A DNA stretch of 64,000 nt from Thalassia testudinum. Lineage: Eukaryota > Streptophyta > Magnoliopsida > Alismatales > Hydrocharitaceae. Below, in pieces: positions 46,300 through 58,309 of the stretch; position 1 is the first letter of the stretch, and each line of letters begins with the position of its first letter. The notes under the pieces are model-generated. The model saw nothing but the letters and a program-made list of their open reading frames with translations. It was not told the origin of the DNA and searched no databases. The position numbers were made by a program, and so were the translations under genes. Location of the stretch: assembly GCA_037157565.1 (NCBI GenBank), contig JAZHRO010000013.1, positions 32,864,501 through 32,928,500 of the forward strand, given 5' to 3'.

Positions 46300-47316
46300 C
46301 AACGACTCCATTTCCAAAAATCTGTCCGACAAGATATGGTCCGATCACTTGGATCGCAGCTTCCCAGGGAACAATTTAAGTCTGGCATCAAAGAGTAGGA
46401 CCTTCTGATTATGGTGAAAGATCTTTCTAGATATGTGCTTGTCATGAAAGGCTTTAACCCGCTCTTTGTAGATTCACGAGTTTTCATACGCATCAAGGTG
46501 TAATTCATCAATCTCGCTTATCTGAAGCTTTCTATGGGTTCCATCCTTAAAAAGATCTAGGTTGCAGTTCCGTACTACCCAATAGGCTTTATGCTCCAGT
46601 TCGATGGGGAGGTGACATGCCTTCCCGTACACCAGTCTAAAAGGAGATATGCCTAATTGGGTCTTGTGGGCGATCTTATAAGCCCACAAAGCTTCCAGAA
46701 GTCGAGATGACCAATCCTTCCTGTCAGGTTGAACAGTAACCTAAAGGATTTTCTTGATCTCCCGATTTGATAGATCAGCTAGACCATTAGTCTGGGGGCG
46801 GTAAGGAGTAGAGATTCAGTGTGACACCACGTATTTAGTCATCAGTGACCTGTACTGAGCGTTGCTGAAATGAGTCCCTCCATCAGAAATGATTGCATGA
46901 GGAATCCTGAATCGTGAGAAGATATTTTGATGAATGAATTTGATAACGATCTTGTGATCACTGGTCCGGGTCGGAATGGCTTCGATCCATTTAGACACGT
47001 AGTCAACAGCAAGTAAAATGTACTCAAAGCCGTCCGAGATAGGGAAGGGGCCCATGAAATCAATCCCCCAAATATCAAAAATCTCACATACGAGAATCGA
47101 CTGTAAAGGCATCATGTCACGATGGCTGATGTTGCCTAAAGTTTGGCAATGGCTACATTCCTTACAGTGATTATATGCGTCCTTGAAGATAGTGGGCCAG
47201 TAAAAGCCACACTGGAGGATTTTCGATGAGGTTTTATGCCCAGAAAAATGGCCACCGCACGCCTGATCATAGCAGAAAGAGAGTATGTCATTGATTTCGA
47301 CCTCTGAGATACATCG
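46300..47316 (-). pseudogene. Element D integrase
   Basis: The zinc-binding N-terminus reads ACGGHFSGHKT then CKECSHCQTLGN (HHCC pattern). Core motifs are FDIWGIDFMGPFP (first Asp), IISDGGTHFSN (second Asp) and YRPQTNGLADLSNREIKKIL. In the last motif the family usually has QAE; here it is LAD, so the catalytic Glu seems changed to Asp. The C-terminal LVYGKACHLPIELEHKAYWV is the Athila-type GKxCHLPVExEHKAYWA motif. Stops interrupt it at about 47319, 46816 and 46741. Confidence 0.88.
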
Positions 47317-47901
47317 CTAGATAATTTGGTCAACACCTATGCGGAATAAGTACGGGTCTTCCCAAATGTAGTACTTGGCATCAGAGCGTAATTTGTCCTT
47401 CTTGGCCTTCGGCCAATCAGACGGGGTCTGATGTGATGCCAAGTAGTTTACTATATCAGCAAACCATGGAAGCCCTGTACCAATAGTCAAGAGGTGCTCA
47501 TCAAGAAAATGCTCCGTGATGGGTCCAGAAGGGTTGATGATCTCAGAAGGAAGGCGGGACAAGTGGTCAGCCACCACATTCTGTCTTCCTGCTTTGTCGT
47601 AAATCTCGAGGTCAAATTCTTGTAACAGCAAGATCCATTGGATTAATCGAGGTTTCGCATCCTTCTTCTCAAGGAGATGCCTCACAGGTGTGTGATCCGA
47701 GTAGATTATAACATGGGAACCCAGGAGATAAGACCTGAATTTTTCTAGGGCAAATACTACAGCTAGCAGCTCTTTCTCTGTAATCATGTAGTTACACTGA
47801 GCCTCGTCAAGTGTCTTACTAGAGTAGTAGATGACCACGGGTTTCCCATCAATCTTTTGCCCTAGAACCGCTCTTACAACGAAGTCAGATGCATCGCACA
47901 T
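47317..47901 (-). pseudogene. Element D RNase H
   Basis: A 194-codon open segment. MCDASDFVVRAVLGQKIDGK opens the domain, with YYSSKTLDEAQCNYMITEKE, LLAVVFALEKFRSYLLG and VIIYSDHTPVRHLLEKKDAK following. It then enters the linker with VVADHLSRL. The catalytic Asp and Glu positions (CDAS, TEKELLA, YSDH) look conserved. A stop separates it from RT at about 47956. Confidence 0.9.
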
Positions 47902-47955
47902 GATTTCAAAGAGTTGAGACCAATCAGGGGACTGTAGGATCGGGGCTTGGGTGAC

Positions 47956-49275
47956 TCAGTCACGAAGGATCTCAAAAGCTTGAGTGCATTCCTTGGAAAT
48001 CTCAAAGGGTACATCCTTGGAGAGAAGAGTGGTTAGGGGGCATGCGATTTTTGAGAAATCAGGGATGAAATGACGGTAAAAACCGACGTGCCCCAGAAAA
48101 GATCGAATGTCCCTGATCGAGCTAGGCATAGGAAGTTTGGAAATCAGGTTAACCTTGCCTCGATCCACTTGGATGCCTCTCTTAGAAATCAAGTGTCCTA
48201 GGACGATCCCCTCAGGCACCATAAAGTGGCTCTTTTCCCAGGAAAGAACCAGATTTACGTCAATGCATCGCCTAAGTATATGAACCAAGTGCTGGAGGCA
48301 ATCGTCAAATGATGCCCCAAAAATTGAGAAGTCATCCATGAAGACTTCCAAATAATCACCTACCATATCAGAGAATATGGCAAGCATGCACTGCTGAAAA
48401 GTCGCGAGTGCATTGCAGAGACCGAAAGACATCCTTCGGAACGCATATGTCCCAAAGGGGCAGGTGAACGTGGTCTTCTCTTGGTCTTCTGGATGAATCG
48501 CCACTTGGTTGTAACCGGAGTACCCGTCAAGAAAATAGAAGAATTTATTTCCCGCTAATTTTTCGAGAATCTAATGAATAAACGATAGTAGGAAATGATC
48601 CTTCCTTGTGGAGGAATTGAGTCTTCGATAATCTATGCAGACTCTCCATGAATTGGCTATATGGGTAGGTATGACCTCTCTGGTCTCAGTTGTGATGGTG
48701 GTGAGCTCTACCTTCTTAGGCACAACCTGGATTGGGCTCACTTAGCGACTGTCAGAGATTGGGTAGACGATCCCTGCATCTAACCACTTAATGATCTCCT
48801 TTTTCACGACCTCCTGCAGATTGTGGTTTAAACGTCTCTGCATCTCATGCAAAGGTTGTGAGCCCTCTTTAGAATAGATGTGGTGTGTGCAATAGGAGGG
48901 GCTTATTCCGGTCAAATCATCGAGAGTCCAACTAATGGCTCTACGATGTTGCTGGAGAACAACAATTAGACGGGATTCCTGGTCAGGGGTGAGTTTAGAG
49001 TTTATAATTACAGGAAGTGTCTGATTGGAACTCAAAAAGACATATTTCAAATGATCAGAAAGGGACTTGAGTTCCACTACGGGGTTATTAGCAGCAGCGG
49101 GTGGATCAGAGTGGGTGTGGGGAACAAGGGTAGGAGTTATGGGTTTGTCTAGATCAAGCTCTGACTCCTCTAATTGCGATTTTAGATCTTCTTGTGGTTG
49201 ATGAGGGATAATCATGTTGTCCTCAATTTGCGGTTCATCAACCATGGCTCTGATGTCACAAATTTGCTCTATCAC
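47956..49275 (-). pseudogene. Element D reverse transcriptase
   Basis: The upstream segment (48742-49275) carries WTLDDLTGISPSYCTHHIY and LNHNLQEVVKKEIIKWLDAG. A middle stretch with stops reads SWRVCIDYRRLNSSTRKDHF and FYFLDGYSGYNQ. The main segment (47956-48504) has FTCPFGTYAFRRMSFGLCNA, the catalytic FMDD at 48331-48342 and LVLSWEKSHFMVPEGIVLGH. It ends with RSFLGHVGFYRHFIPDFSKI. The catalytic Asp pair is intact, but at least two stops (near 48740 and 48570) break the frame. Confidence 0.9.
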
Positions 49276-49343
49276 ACCGCAATTAATCCCTTGTTGGGCC
49301 TTAAAGATATCAATCTTGAGAGTCTGATTCCCAAATTTCAGCT

Positions 49344-49775
49344 CTATTTGCCCTCCTCACAACTTATGTTGGCCCTTACAGTGGCCAGAAAAGGTCTCCC
49401 TAGTATAATTGATGTATCCCTTGAATTCTCATATGCATCCATGTCTAGAACTATAAAATCTACAGGGAAGTAGAAATCCCGCACCCTCACAATAACATCC
49501 TCAAGAACTCCTTTAGGTGACTTAATGGATCGATCAGCTAACTGTAATGTCACCTCAGTTGGTTTAAGCTCGGATTCTTCTAGGTGGTTAAGCAGGGATG
49601 TGGGTATCAGGTTTATAGAGGCACCTAGGTTTAATAATGCTCTATCAAACTGGGTTTCACCAATCTTACATGAAATCAAGGGAGTGACTGGGTCTTTTGC
49701 CTTAGGTGGGAGTTTACTTAGGATTACAGAGCTGGCTTGCTCTGATAGTATATCGGACTCCCACTCTTGGTTCAC
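49344..49775 (-). pseudogene. Element D aspartic protease
   Basis: The domain reads FDRALLNLGASINLIPTSLL, where the family has a D-L-G-A active site. Here Asp is replaced by Asn, which should abolish activity. It is followed by EVTLQLADRSIKSPKGVLED, VRDFYFPVDFIVLDM and IILGRPFLATVRANI. All of this is typical of the Athila protease. Confidence 0.88.
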
Positions 49776-51864
49776 GGCTTACGCTGGGGTGTACACACTT
49801 TTGTCAAGAATCGTGCGTAAGCCAGTATGTGGCGGATTACATCCATCAAGGGGATGTTTATTTGGACCTGCTCAAAGAGTTTGATCAGGTCCTCCTTAGG
49901 AGCCACTGGTTTAGCTGTCCTCTTTCCCTTGGTCAAGGCCTTGGGAAATGGAACCTTGGTTGGTTCCTCTAGGATAGGTCCAGGTTTTTGATCTGGGACA
50001 AGGATAGGGACATCTTGGATAACTATCCTAGGGTTTGGGTCACTACCAGGCTTGGAGTGGTCTGGATATAGTGGCTCTTGGGTTGCTTTACCACTACGGG
50101 TTGTCACAGAATTTAGTCCTACCTGGTTCTGGTTGGGGGTTGGTAAGATAGGTTGCTGCTGTTGATAACCCGCATAGGAGGTTGATGCTTCCATCCCGTC
50201 AAGTGATGGAACAGAAGGGGCCTGATAGATCAAGTGTGCTTGGCCTGGGTTCAAGTTTATAACGTGCCGCTGGGTTGGTACGTTATTCGAGTTTGACAGA
50301 GGTTGTGAAGGAAGAGTGCCTGGTTGGCGAGAATTCGCCAACTGGGCGAGTTGGTTACGGACCTCTGTGATTTCGTCCTTGTGTTGCTTTTGAATAGCCG
50401 CATTCGTTCTTTAAATGTCAACCAGAGTTTGGAGGATGTGGGACATTTGGTCTTGGTTGAGCCCGGATGGATAAGTGGGGTTAGGCCGAGGCGGCTGATA
50501 AGGACGAGGGGCTTGTGGATGGGGCTGAAAGGGTGGTCTTGGGTTTTGAGAATCTCCCGCCCACTGGAAATTAGGATGGTTTCTCCATCCAGGGTTGTGG
50601 GTGTTGGAAAATGTGTCATTCTGGATGGCGTTGAGGTCCTCGCAGGTTTGAGGAGCCTCAGGAAAGTCGGAGAATGGAGGAGTAGAGTTCCCTCGACAAG
50701 AATAGAAAGGATCGGAGGTCCTTCCGGTCCTGGAGTCAGATGGGGGTGGATATGGATCCATCCCAGGAGAAGGTTGGTGGAAAATGTTCTGCACAGTTTC
50801 CCTTGCGGGAGGTGGCTATGAGAAGGAGTTCTGCGTAGAGGTGGTTCACTGCAAGTGTTGAGTCAGCTCGTCCACCTTCTTCTCAATGATAGAGACCCTG
50901 TCTAACCGACTGGCCATTGGTTCCAAGTCGACGGATAAGGACAGGCCCTGCGTCTCATGTGCTCCCCTAAGGTTCGTCGATGCGCAGGTATTCATCCAGT
51001 CGAATAATCCTATGGAGTCATTGTTGATGGAGTTCTTGCACATATTCTCGGGAATCTCCCACACAGTGTCCTCATGTTGACCCATGATATTCCCTCTGCA
51101 AGTTGCATTGACGAACAATCTAATGTCCTCACGGAGTCCATGGTAAAAAGACTGGACTTGTTCCTATCTAGGAACTCCGTGATGGGGGCACTTTCTAATG
51201 AGATTCAGAAATCGATCCCATGCCTCATGAAGAGGTTCTCCCGTCTGCTGAGTGAAGTGAGTAATCTGATGGCGCAAGGCATTTTTCCGACCAATAGGAA
51301 AGAACTTCTTCAAAACTTGAACTGAAGTTCAACCCAGGTGTTGATCGGGCGGGTCTGTGTCTGATACCAATGAGCCACCTTGTCCATAAGGGCGAAAGAG
51401 AGCATCTTCATGAGTAAGATATCCTGATTCTGTGCATCTGACCCGAAGGTCTAGGCCATATGCTTAAGCTGTTTGATATGCTGGAAGGGATCTTCAGAAT
51501 TAAGCCCATAGAATTTAGGTATGGAATGAATTATATTGGGCTTCAATTCAGAATCAGGTCCTCCAGTTGGGATTCTGACTCGAGGCTTAATTGCCACCGC
51601 AGCGGGATTATAGTGATCTCGCATCATGGGGTGCTGCGGTGGGTTCATAAAATTCTGGAAGAGATCATTAAGACGCTGGAGTTGGTGCTCCAGATTATTC
51701 TCTTCTTCAACAGGCTGAGCCATGATGGAAGAAGAAGGGGAAGTAGGTTCAAAATATGAAGAAAGGTCTATGTGGAGAGGTTGTTGCACAAACAAGGGAG
51801 TCCAGTCTTGGCCTTGAGGAGAGTAGATTGCTAGAGGAGGTTTCAAGGACCTCCTACCGAACAT
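49776..51864 (-). pseudogene. Element D gag
   Basis: The gag region starts near MFGRRSLKPPLAIY (51864). It includes NIIHSIPKFYGLNSEDPFQH, the conserved PKFxGLxxEDPxxH of Athila gag, then a stop and LLMKMLSFALMDKVAHWYQT. Further frames (50846-51118, 50257-50794, 49772-50341) carry the Pro/Gln/Asn-rich linker (NPGWRNHPNFQWAGDSQN) and lead into the protease. Frame changes and stops make it non-functional. Confidence 0.85.
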
Positions 51865-52794
51865 TCACTGATGGACTGGATGAGGTTAGAACGTGTTGGA
51901 CCCAATCAAGACACCCAAAATATGTTGGGTGACTGTAGAGGTTCGGGGCGGATGATACCTCTTAATCAGAAGGTCGTCCACCTGAGAATTACCTGGGCAG
52001 CCAGAGAGGGTGAGTCCCGCGATGACCCCTACACGGTAGAGCGCCCCCACGGGTTACAGGGTTTCCCCCACCCGACCTCTCTTGTCACTGAGATTCTAGG
52101 TAGACCAGAATGGGGACCTTGACCTCTTAAGTCTACCACTTTTAATTAAGATCAAGGTGCTTAGGGTTTCACTTGAACTTTAAGCCCTTTTTTTGTGCAA
52201 AAGTGACCTAATTTGAAGGTTGGTTGATCCAAGGGATCAACTTCACCTTTTTGTTCCTGTGAGAGCTTCTTAGGTCCTTTCTTTTAGTGTTCAAGTAAAT
52301 TAAGAGCCTGTTTGCTTAGGGTTTCTCTCAAATAGGTCTTTTCAAACAATGGTTTAGGCATACCTCTTTTGGAATTTTCAATTCTTTGATTAGAAGAAGA
52401 TATGTCTCTAAAACCCTAGCTTAGAATCCAAGGTTGGCTCTAATTAGTCCAATTAGTTGCCTAAGAAATTGTAACTAGGGCTCAAGCAAGAAGGTTTTAG
52501 CCCTAGTTACCTTAAGTGGATATGCAGTTAAAGTGTGTTGAAACTCAAAATCAGGCAACTCTGTGAATTACTAAGTACGGAAGACAGGTAGCCCTAGATT
52601 GATTTTCTTTTTGTTTTTCCTCTTTAGAATGTGAGGGGCTTAAGAGAGAGGGTTGAGGGTTACCTGTCCTTTGGTGTGTTTGTTGTGCGGCTGCTTGTTT
52701 TCTCTTGCCTTCCTTTCCTGCACAACAAAAGAGAGATTAAATTAGAATAAAATCAGAAATTGTGATTTTGAAGCTTCTAAAATGGCCGTTGCTC
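51865..52794 (-). other. Element D 5' leader
   Basis: Non-coding leader between primer site and gag. No features were identified apart from Athila-like composition. Confidence 0.6.
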
Positions 52795-52813
52795 CTCGAC
52801 AACGGTGCCAAAA
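52795..52813 (-). other. Primer binding site of element D (tRNA-Asp type)
   Basis: The complement reads TTTTGGCACCGTTGTCGAG, three bases short of the LTR end. It resembles the site of element C. Confidence 0.85.
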
Positions 52814-52815
52814 AC

Positions 52816-55500
52816 TGGTTGTGTTCGATCAGTTTGATTTTATTTTATTACTCGAATACAAAAATTCACCGGGGTCAAACTTAGGGAGCAAGCTTGATTC
52901 TAGAAGCATAGAAAATCACAATTTACAATAATACACTGTTTTACAAAAGAAAAACTAGAGAGAAAGGGAAAAAAATTATTTCTTCTCTTTCTTCTTTGTC
53001 CGCCCTTCTCTCTTCTTCTTTCAGTCTTCAGACGTCTGATTCTGGGAATCAGACGCCTTAAATAGCCACTTGCTACAGTGCACGTCTCCTTCTTCCTTTC
53101 TCTGCTGCTGCTTCTGCTCTCCTTGGCTTTTTCTTCTTCTCTTCTTCTTTGTCCGGCTTGGCCTTCTTCTTTGTGACAGCTTCTTCCTTCCTCGGTAGGC
53201 TTTTCCCTTTCCTGCTTCAGCTGCTTCTTCTTCTTTCTCTTCCTTTTCCTCTGCTTCTGCTCCTGATCCTTCTTCTCTTCCGCTGCAGCTACTTTTGCGG
53301 CTAAGTCCTCAGCCGCTTCCTCTTCCTCCTCCTTCTTCAGTTTCCATGCACAAGCATGGTTAGGCAAAACCTAACCCCTACCCTCCCCGCGTCTCTCTCT
53401 CTCTGTTTCACTCCAAGGTTCGCTCTCCCAGAGCCTACTCGGGTACATGGGTCAGGTAACGCACCCGGGATCAAGCCCATCGGCGTGCGGTGGTGGGCGA
53501 GGTGTGCAAGGCTTAGGTAAATGGGTCGGGCCAGGTTCGCGGGGGGTGGTCGCGGACGAGGCCGGGTGAGCGGGTGAGAGGGACCTCTTCCCGTGTGACT
53601 GAGGTGATAAGCCTTAGTCACTTTTTCAATTTATGCACTGTGGGGTGCTTGCAAACTCACGAGGTGGGACTAAACGTCCCACCCTTCTGCCTGTGCGCTT
53701 GCATCCGCAAACGCGAGCAATCGCCACTCCATCCAAGGCGTCAGACGCGCAATTGAGGACTTGGAGCTGTGTGCGGAAGTCTTCCGCACAACCTGGGCTC
53801 GTCTCCTGGTGTTGGAAGGGCCTAGAGCTGCTTGCAGGCTTGCTTCAAGCTCGGCATCAATGGCGGCGAGGGCTCCGGACCTGAAATCAAGAATACGGCC
53901 TTGCGGCCCTGTCAGAACGCTCGGTGAGCTTCGCCAGAGCATGGCGAAGATACTGCGGGGGTTGGCGTGGCTCAGAGAGACCTAGGCGTGCGTGCCTAGG
54001 TCGGTCTGAGTCTATGTGAGTGGTCTGTTCGGGGGGAGGCGACAGTGGGTGGCGTGGTCAGTGGAGGGTCGCAGGGTGATCAATGGGTGGAGGTGATGCT
54101 TTTGAGGGGTCTGGCGAGGTGGATGGGTGTGGGGAAGTAACGGAGACACCTTGCCGGTGATTTGCCGGCGGTGGAGATGGTGGTGGCTTGCGGTTGTCTA
54201 GGGGTTTGGATAGCAAATTGGCAGAAGGGAAATAAAGAGAAGGGTCAGAGGGACTTAGCTGTGAGTCCAGAGTGAAGGAGGGGATGTGAAGGTGGTGAGT
54301 GGCCGGTGCTGCCATCGTCGGAGACGAAGGTGCCAGGGGGAGAGAACGACAATGAGGAAGGGGGGCTAGAGGGCGCCTGCTGGTACGGTGCGGCACAACG
54401 GAAGACGGCGGAGTTAACCCTACCACTGGTACGGTGGCAGGGCGACGAGAGAGGAGAGGGAATGTTTCCGAAAGCTCTAGCAGTTGGCCGGAGTTGGAGG
54501 AAGACGAATAAAAGGGGAGATCTCAGGCCAAACAAAGCTTGAAGGATGAGGAAGAGGGTGCCGCTCTTTAAATAGGCGAGGGCAGGTCGGCAAGCGCGCA
54601 AGAGCGTCGGGAAAAGCCTCGCCGGAGGTATGGCAATTGGATACCCATACCTCTCGCACGTTCGCACGAGAGGTATGGAGGATGACAGGGCATGGGAGCC
54701 GGCCCATGCGGTAGGGGATAACGCAGGGAGTCTCCCTTTCAAATCTGGGGCCAGCTCCCCATGCATGCGCGGCGCCATTCTCTGCGTAAAGTCGCCGGAG
54801 GTATGGCCTGCTGCTGCGGGTGGTAGAAGGACCGGATTGAAAAAAATGACGGGAAAGTTGAGGGGGTAGTTGCAAGGTTTCAAAAAGTTAACGGTCAAAA
54901 AGTAATTATTGAGGATCATTTTGTAAAGTGGGTCAAGACGACCTTCCCTTAGATCCAAATTTTGGTATAAACTTAATTTTAACCTAAGGAATCCAATGGT
55001 AAAGTTGGATTTTAAGTTTGACCACGTTTGACTAGACATTTTGCATAAAACCTAAATTAGGTCAAAATTTGGGTATGATTCTCAATTTAGGTCAAAATAG
55101 GTTTCAACGGTCAAATTGAAGGTTCTAAACCCTAGGGGATATTTTTTCATAAATTTTAGAGGGTTTAGTTGATTTTTATTTTGCCTAGAACTTCATGAAT
55201 TAAAGTGGGTTTGTTTTAGGGTTACAGAATGTCGTTTAATTCCCAGGTTTTGTCATAACCCTTTTCAGACCAAATCATCCCACTTTTTCTCTTATTAGGT
55301 TCACTTGACCTATGTCTAGACCCTTAGAAATCCCGTTCATGCATTGCAATGGTAAAATTACAATTTTACCCCTTGTATAATGTTTTATTTTCTACTCAAC
55401 AATTTCCTGATTTAGGCCTTTCCTTAGGTTATGTAGGAGCTTTTGTTTAATTTATTAGGTCAAAATATGCTAATTAGGGTTCATGATGAGGTTCTCATCA
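52816..55500 (-). repeat. Element D 5' LTR (intact, 2685 bp)
   Basis: On the minus strand it starts TGATGAGAACCTCATCATG and ends at ACCA. A CTATTTAAAG box (complement of about 54567-54576) is the probable promoter. It carries a 264-codon open frame (54245-55039, minus) that is frameshifted in the other LTR copy. On the plus strand it carries a Lys/Glu-poor frame (53761-53985), also present in the other LTR. One CAGACGTCTGATTC plus GAATCAGACGCC pair sits at 53029-53053. Confidence 0.9.
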
Positions 55501-55505
55501 CCTAT

Positions 55506-55880
55506 GCCCTAAAGGAAGGGTGCGGGGAGAGAGAGAGGCAAAGAATGGGAGGTCGCATATTTGGCACAAGCAAAAGCCATGGATTGCTTCAATATTATAA
55601 TAACTTATGAAATACGTATTCAATTATACACACGATGGGAATGTACGTACAATTGTAAAAATGAACTCAAGGTTCTCAACCTTACAATTTGAAAGGTTAT
55701 ACGTATATACATAATTGGAGGAGAAGGAAGCATGAGAAGGCATAACTTTTGTGTGCCATGATTGGGGTAAGGGATGACCCTATTACATACGATTCGAGCT
55801 TGCTTCTAGCAATTTTTAAGAGACCTTCAATTGAACATAATATGTTCAATTTTAGCATCTCTCTGTACTAGTATGTAGTA
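55506..55880. other. Short gap between element D and the Myb/SANT pseudogene
   Basis: AT-rich sequence. It contains no exon or repeat that I recognise. Confidence 0.4.
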
Positions 55881-57110
55881 ATGTTGTACCCATCTATGAA
55901 GACCAACGTTACGCAAGAGTGTAATTCGTTCATTGGGTGGGCGAAGGAGCCATATGCCTCATTCGAAGCAGGCTCCCCAACTAAGATGTTCAACTTTATG
56001 TGTCGTTTTCGTTTCATCAATCTAATTGACCGTCTCATGTCACAGCGATATGGATCTCAATAATGACCCGTTTGGTTATGAATGGGATGGAGATGAGTAG
56101 CGTCCTCTCAATATAACACATACAATTCTCAACAAATTTTCATTACGGGATACAACGAGTACTCCCAGACACCATATTTGGGAAATTCGAGTACTTACCA
56201 ACAGACCAGAGACTTACATGATTCCATTGAGGATCAAAGTCGTCGTTTCACCTGGGGAGACGAATATGTATTCGACTTGCTGGAAATCATGAAGGAATTG
56301 AAGGGCAAGAGACCAGGCCACTATCTAAGGAATGCTTTTAACACACAAGGATGGGTTTGAATTGTCGATCAGTTTAATGCAAGGTTTGGGATGACATTGA
56401 ACCGTGACCAATTTTAGAACAAGTGGAAGATGTTGAAGACACAATATTCTGCATTTACTCAGCTGCTTAAAAAGAGTGGAAGGGATTGGGATCTGGAGGT
56501 GAAGCAACCTATCCCACCATACCCAAGCACTTGGGATGATGTGAGTACTTCTAACGACATCTCCATTGTAATATTTGCAAATATCGATTACCAAGTTTTA
56601 CATCTTATGATTGTAGTTGGAGGGGAAGTAAAAGAAGTTTCGCAATAACACTTTCATTTTCTACGACGAGATGCACAAGATTAGGGGCGATGCCATGGTG
56701 GTTGGTGATAATGTTGTGGGAAGTAGGCAAACGATTAGTACTAATAGGTTGGGAGAGCATACACCAAATTACCTATGTCGTACAGGTAGAGGAAGTTGTG
56801 CTGGTCCTTTATCTACGCAAGACAAGAGAAAGGATGTCATGCATGACATTTATGATGATAGCGACGAGGACATTTCATGCACATTGCCATTAAGCAAGCT
56901 TGATGCGCATATCTCACGCAATAGGGGTTCTTCAAAGAGGTCGAGGGGGGTGGGAAGTAGCATAGAGATGTTAGAAAATTGGTCACATGATTCTGAATGC
57001 CACGAATGATCTTGTCACATAGAATCGTACTCAACTGATCAACCCTCTGGGGCATATGGAGGAGGTAGTTGCTGCTTTGTGTCGTGCCCGTTCAAATCTC
57101 CCTCCTTGTA
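55881..57110 (+). pseudogene. Myb/SANT-like DNA-binding protein remnant (PIF/Harbinger ORF1-like)
   Basis: The Myb/SANT-like domain reads RRFTWGDEYVFDLLEIMKEL, KGKRPGHYLRNAFNTQGWV, stop, VDQFNARFGMTLNRDQF, stop, NKWKMLKTQYSAFTQLLKKS and GRDWDLEVKQPIPPYPSTWDD. Both stops are in the same frame, at about 56358 and 56416. A C-terminal part in another frame holds a SDEDISCTLPL and SSKRSRGVGSSIEMLEN segment, typical of the family of L10-interacting-MYB-like proteins and PIF/Harbinger ORF1 proteins. An upstream frame (55881-56063, MKTNVTQECNSFIGWAKEPY) is of unknown relation. No transposase partner is visible. Two in-frame stops and a frameshift make it a pseudogene. Confidence 0.75.
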
Positions 57111-58309
57111 AGTTTGTGTCAATCAATATATTTTTATTGTCCACATGAAAAATCAAAACACAACACATCAATTAAAATTTTATAATCGATTTGTTTTAAT
57201 TTCTCCCTTTGCATAGTAAATGAAAGTTAAACATTTTTTTTGAAAAAAAAAAACAAAACAACCATATAAAATAAGAATACATCAAGCATTGTAAAATATA
57301 TTGTTTAGTATATTTTGATTTCCAATCGATGTCTTGGATTATGTTTACAGTGTCTCATTTTGTATTTATATTCTTATAGAAACATACTCAGTATCGATTT
57401 CTAATGGAAGAGTAGAAGTTGAGGACAGTGATGGCGAAGATAGACAAGAAAAATAAAATAAGAAAAAAAAGAAAGGAAATGAGAGAGAGAAAGAGAGCCC
57501 AACAGAGAGGGAGAGGAACATAAAATCGAAGTCAAATGATTAAGAGGAAAAAATTTATGTGAATCTTACAATAACATGTACATGTCCCCTTATATTTATA
57601 AAAATTGACATACATACCATCTCATTCAATTACCTTACATTATTTAATTACACCTGCTATATAAAACAACAAAAACATTTATTTTCAATTTAAAATATAT
57701 TACTATATTTATCAAATTGATACAAACTTTCTCACATTAACTGCCAATCATTATTTTCATACCCAACAATCTTTACTCATGCAAAAAACTTATTAAATAA
57801 ATATCCACTAATATCACGTCACACTTTTAATCATTTTAAGACCTCGATTACCACACATTCCAGTACTGCAACCACTTTTGGACACTCCACCCATCGTAGG
57901 TGCTGTGTGCATGTTTAGATACTATAAAAGTGATATTCAAGTTATGAATATCTCTTTCATATAAGAAGAAAAACATAAAATTTTACATAAATTTCTACTT
58001 TTAATTTCTTTTCCCATCATTTTAACATCACACTTAATCCATTCTTATTTTACCACTCAAATAAATACTCGTATCTACTGATTTCAATTTAACGCACCCT
58101 TACTTTATCCCTCCTCCCAACGGGACATAAAAGTTGCTTGCACAAGTTAGCAGATGGCACTTCACTTCCCCGGGCCCACCAATAACGGCAACATTTACAT
58201 TCTACCCCCATTCTCATGGAGGGAGCGAGATACCAGGGAGATAAGAGAGCGAGAAGAACCCTGAACCCTCAATTCGCCACTCCGCAGCCAGCGACCCCAA
58301 CTCACTCCA
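57111..58309. other. AT-rich upstream region of BPG2
   Basis: No coding signal. ACATAAAAG at about 58125-58133 is a possible TATA element, roughly 180 bp before the BPG2 start. A purine-rich stretch GAGAGAGAGAAAGAGAG lies near 57480-57500. Confidence 0.45.

Larger units (their letters stand above)
33772..55500 (-). mobile_element. Element D: Athila-type Gypsy retrotransposon, minus strand, split by E and F
   Basis: D has long LTRs (right 52816-55500, 2685 bp; left 33772-34742 plus 42870-44610) and a CCTAT duplication at 33767-33771 and 55501-55505. The primer site on the minus strand reads TTTTGGCACCGTTGTCGAGG, tRNA-Asp-like. Gag, protease, RT, RNase H and integrase lie in Gypsy order from 51864 down to about 46180, followed by a 1.5-kb non-coding stretch. 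The RT and RNase H wording (VFMDDFSIFGASFDDCLQ, KDAKPRLIQWILLLQEFD) is typical of the Athila branch of the Tat/Athila group. Subtracting E leaves about 13.6 kb. It has multiple stops and active-site substitutions, and is not functional. Confidence 0.92.

Noticed and set aside
54245..55039. 264-codon open frame on the minus strand, the longest in the window
   Set aside because: It lies wholly in the D 5' LTR, has no domain, and is frameshifted in the other LTR copy (43207-44051).
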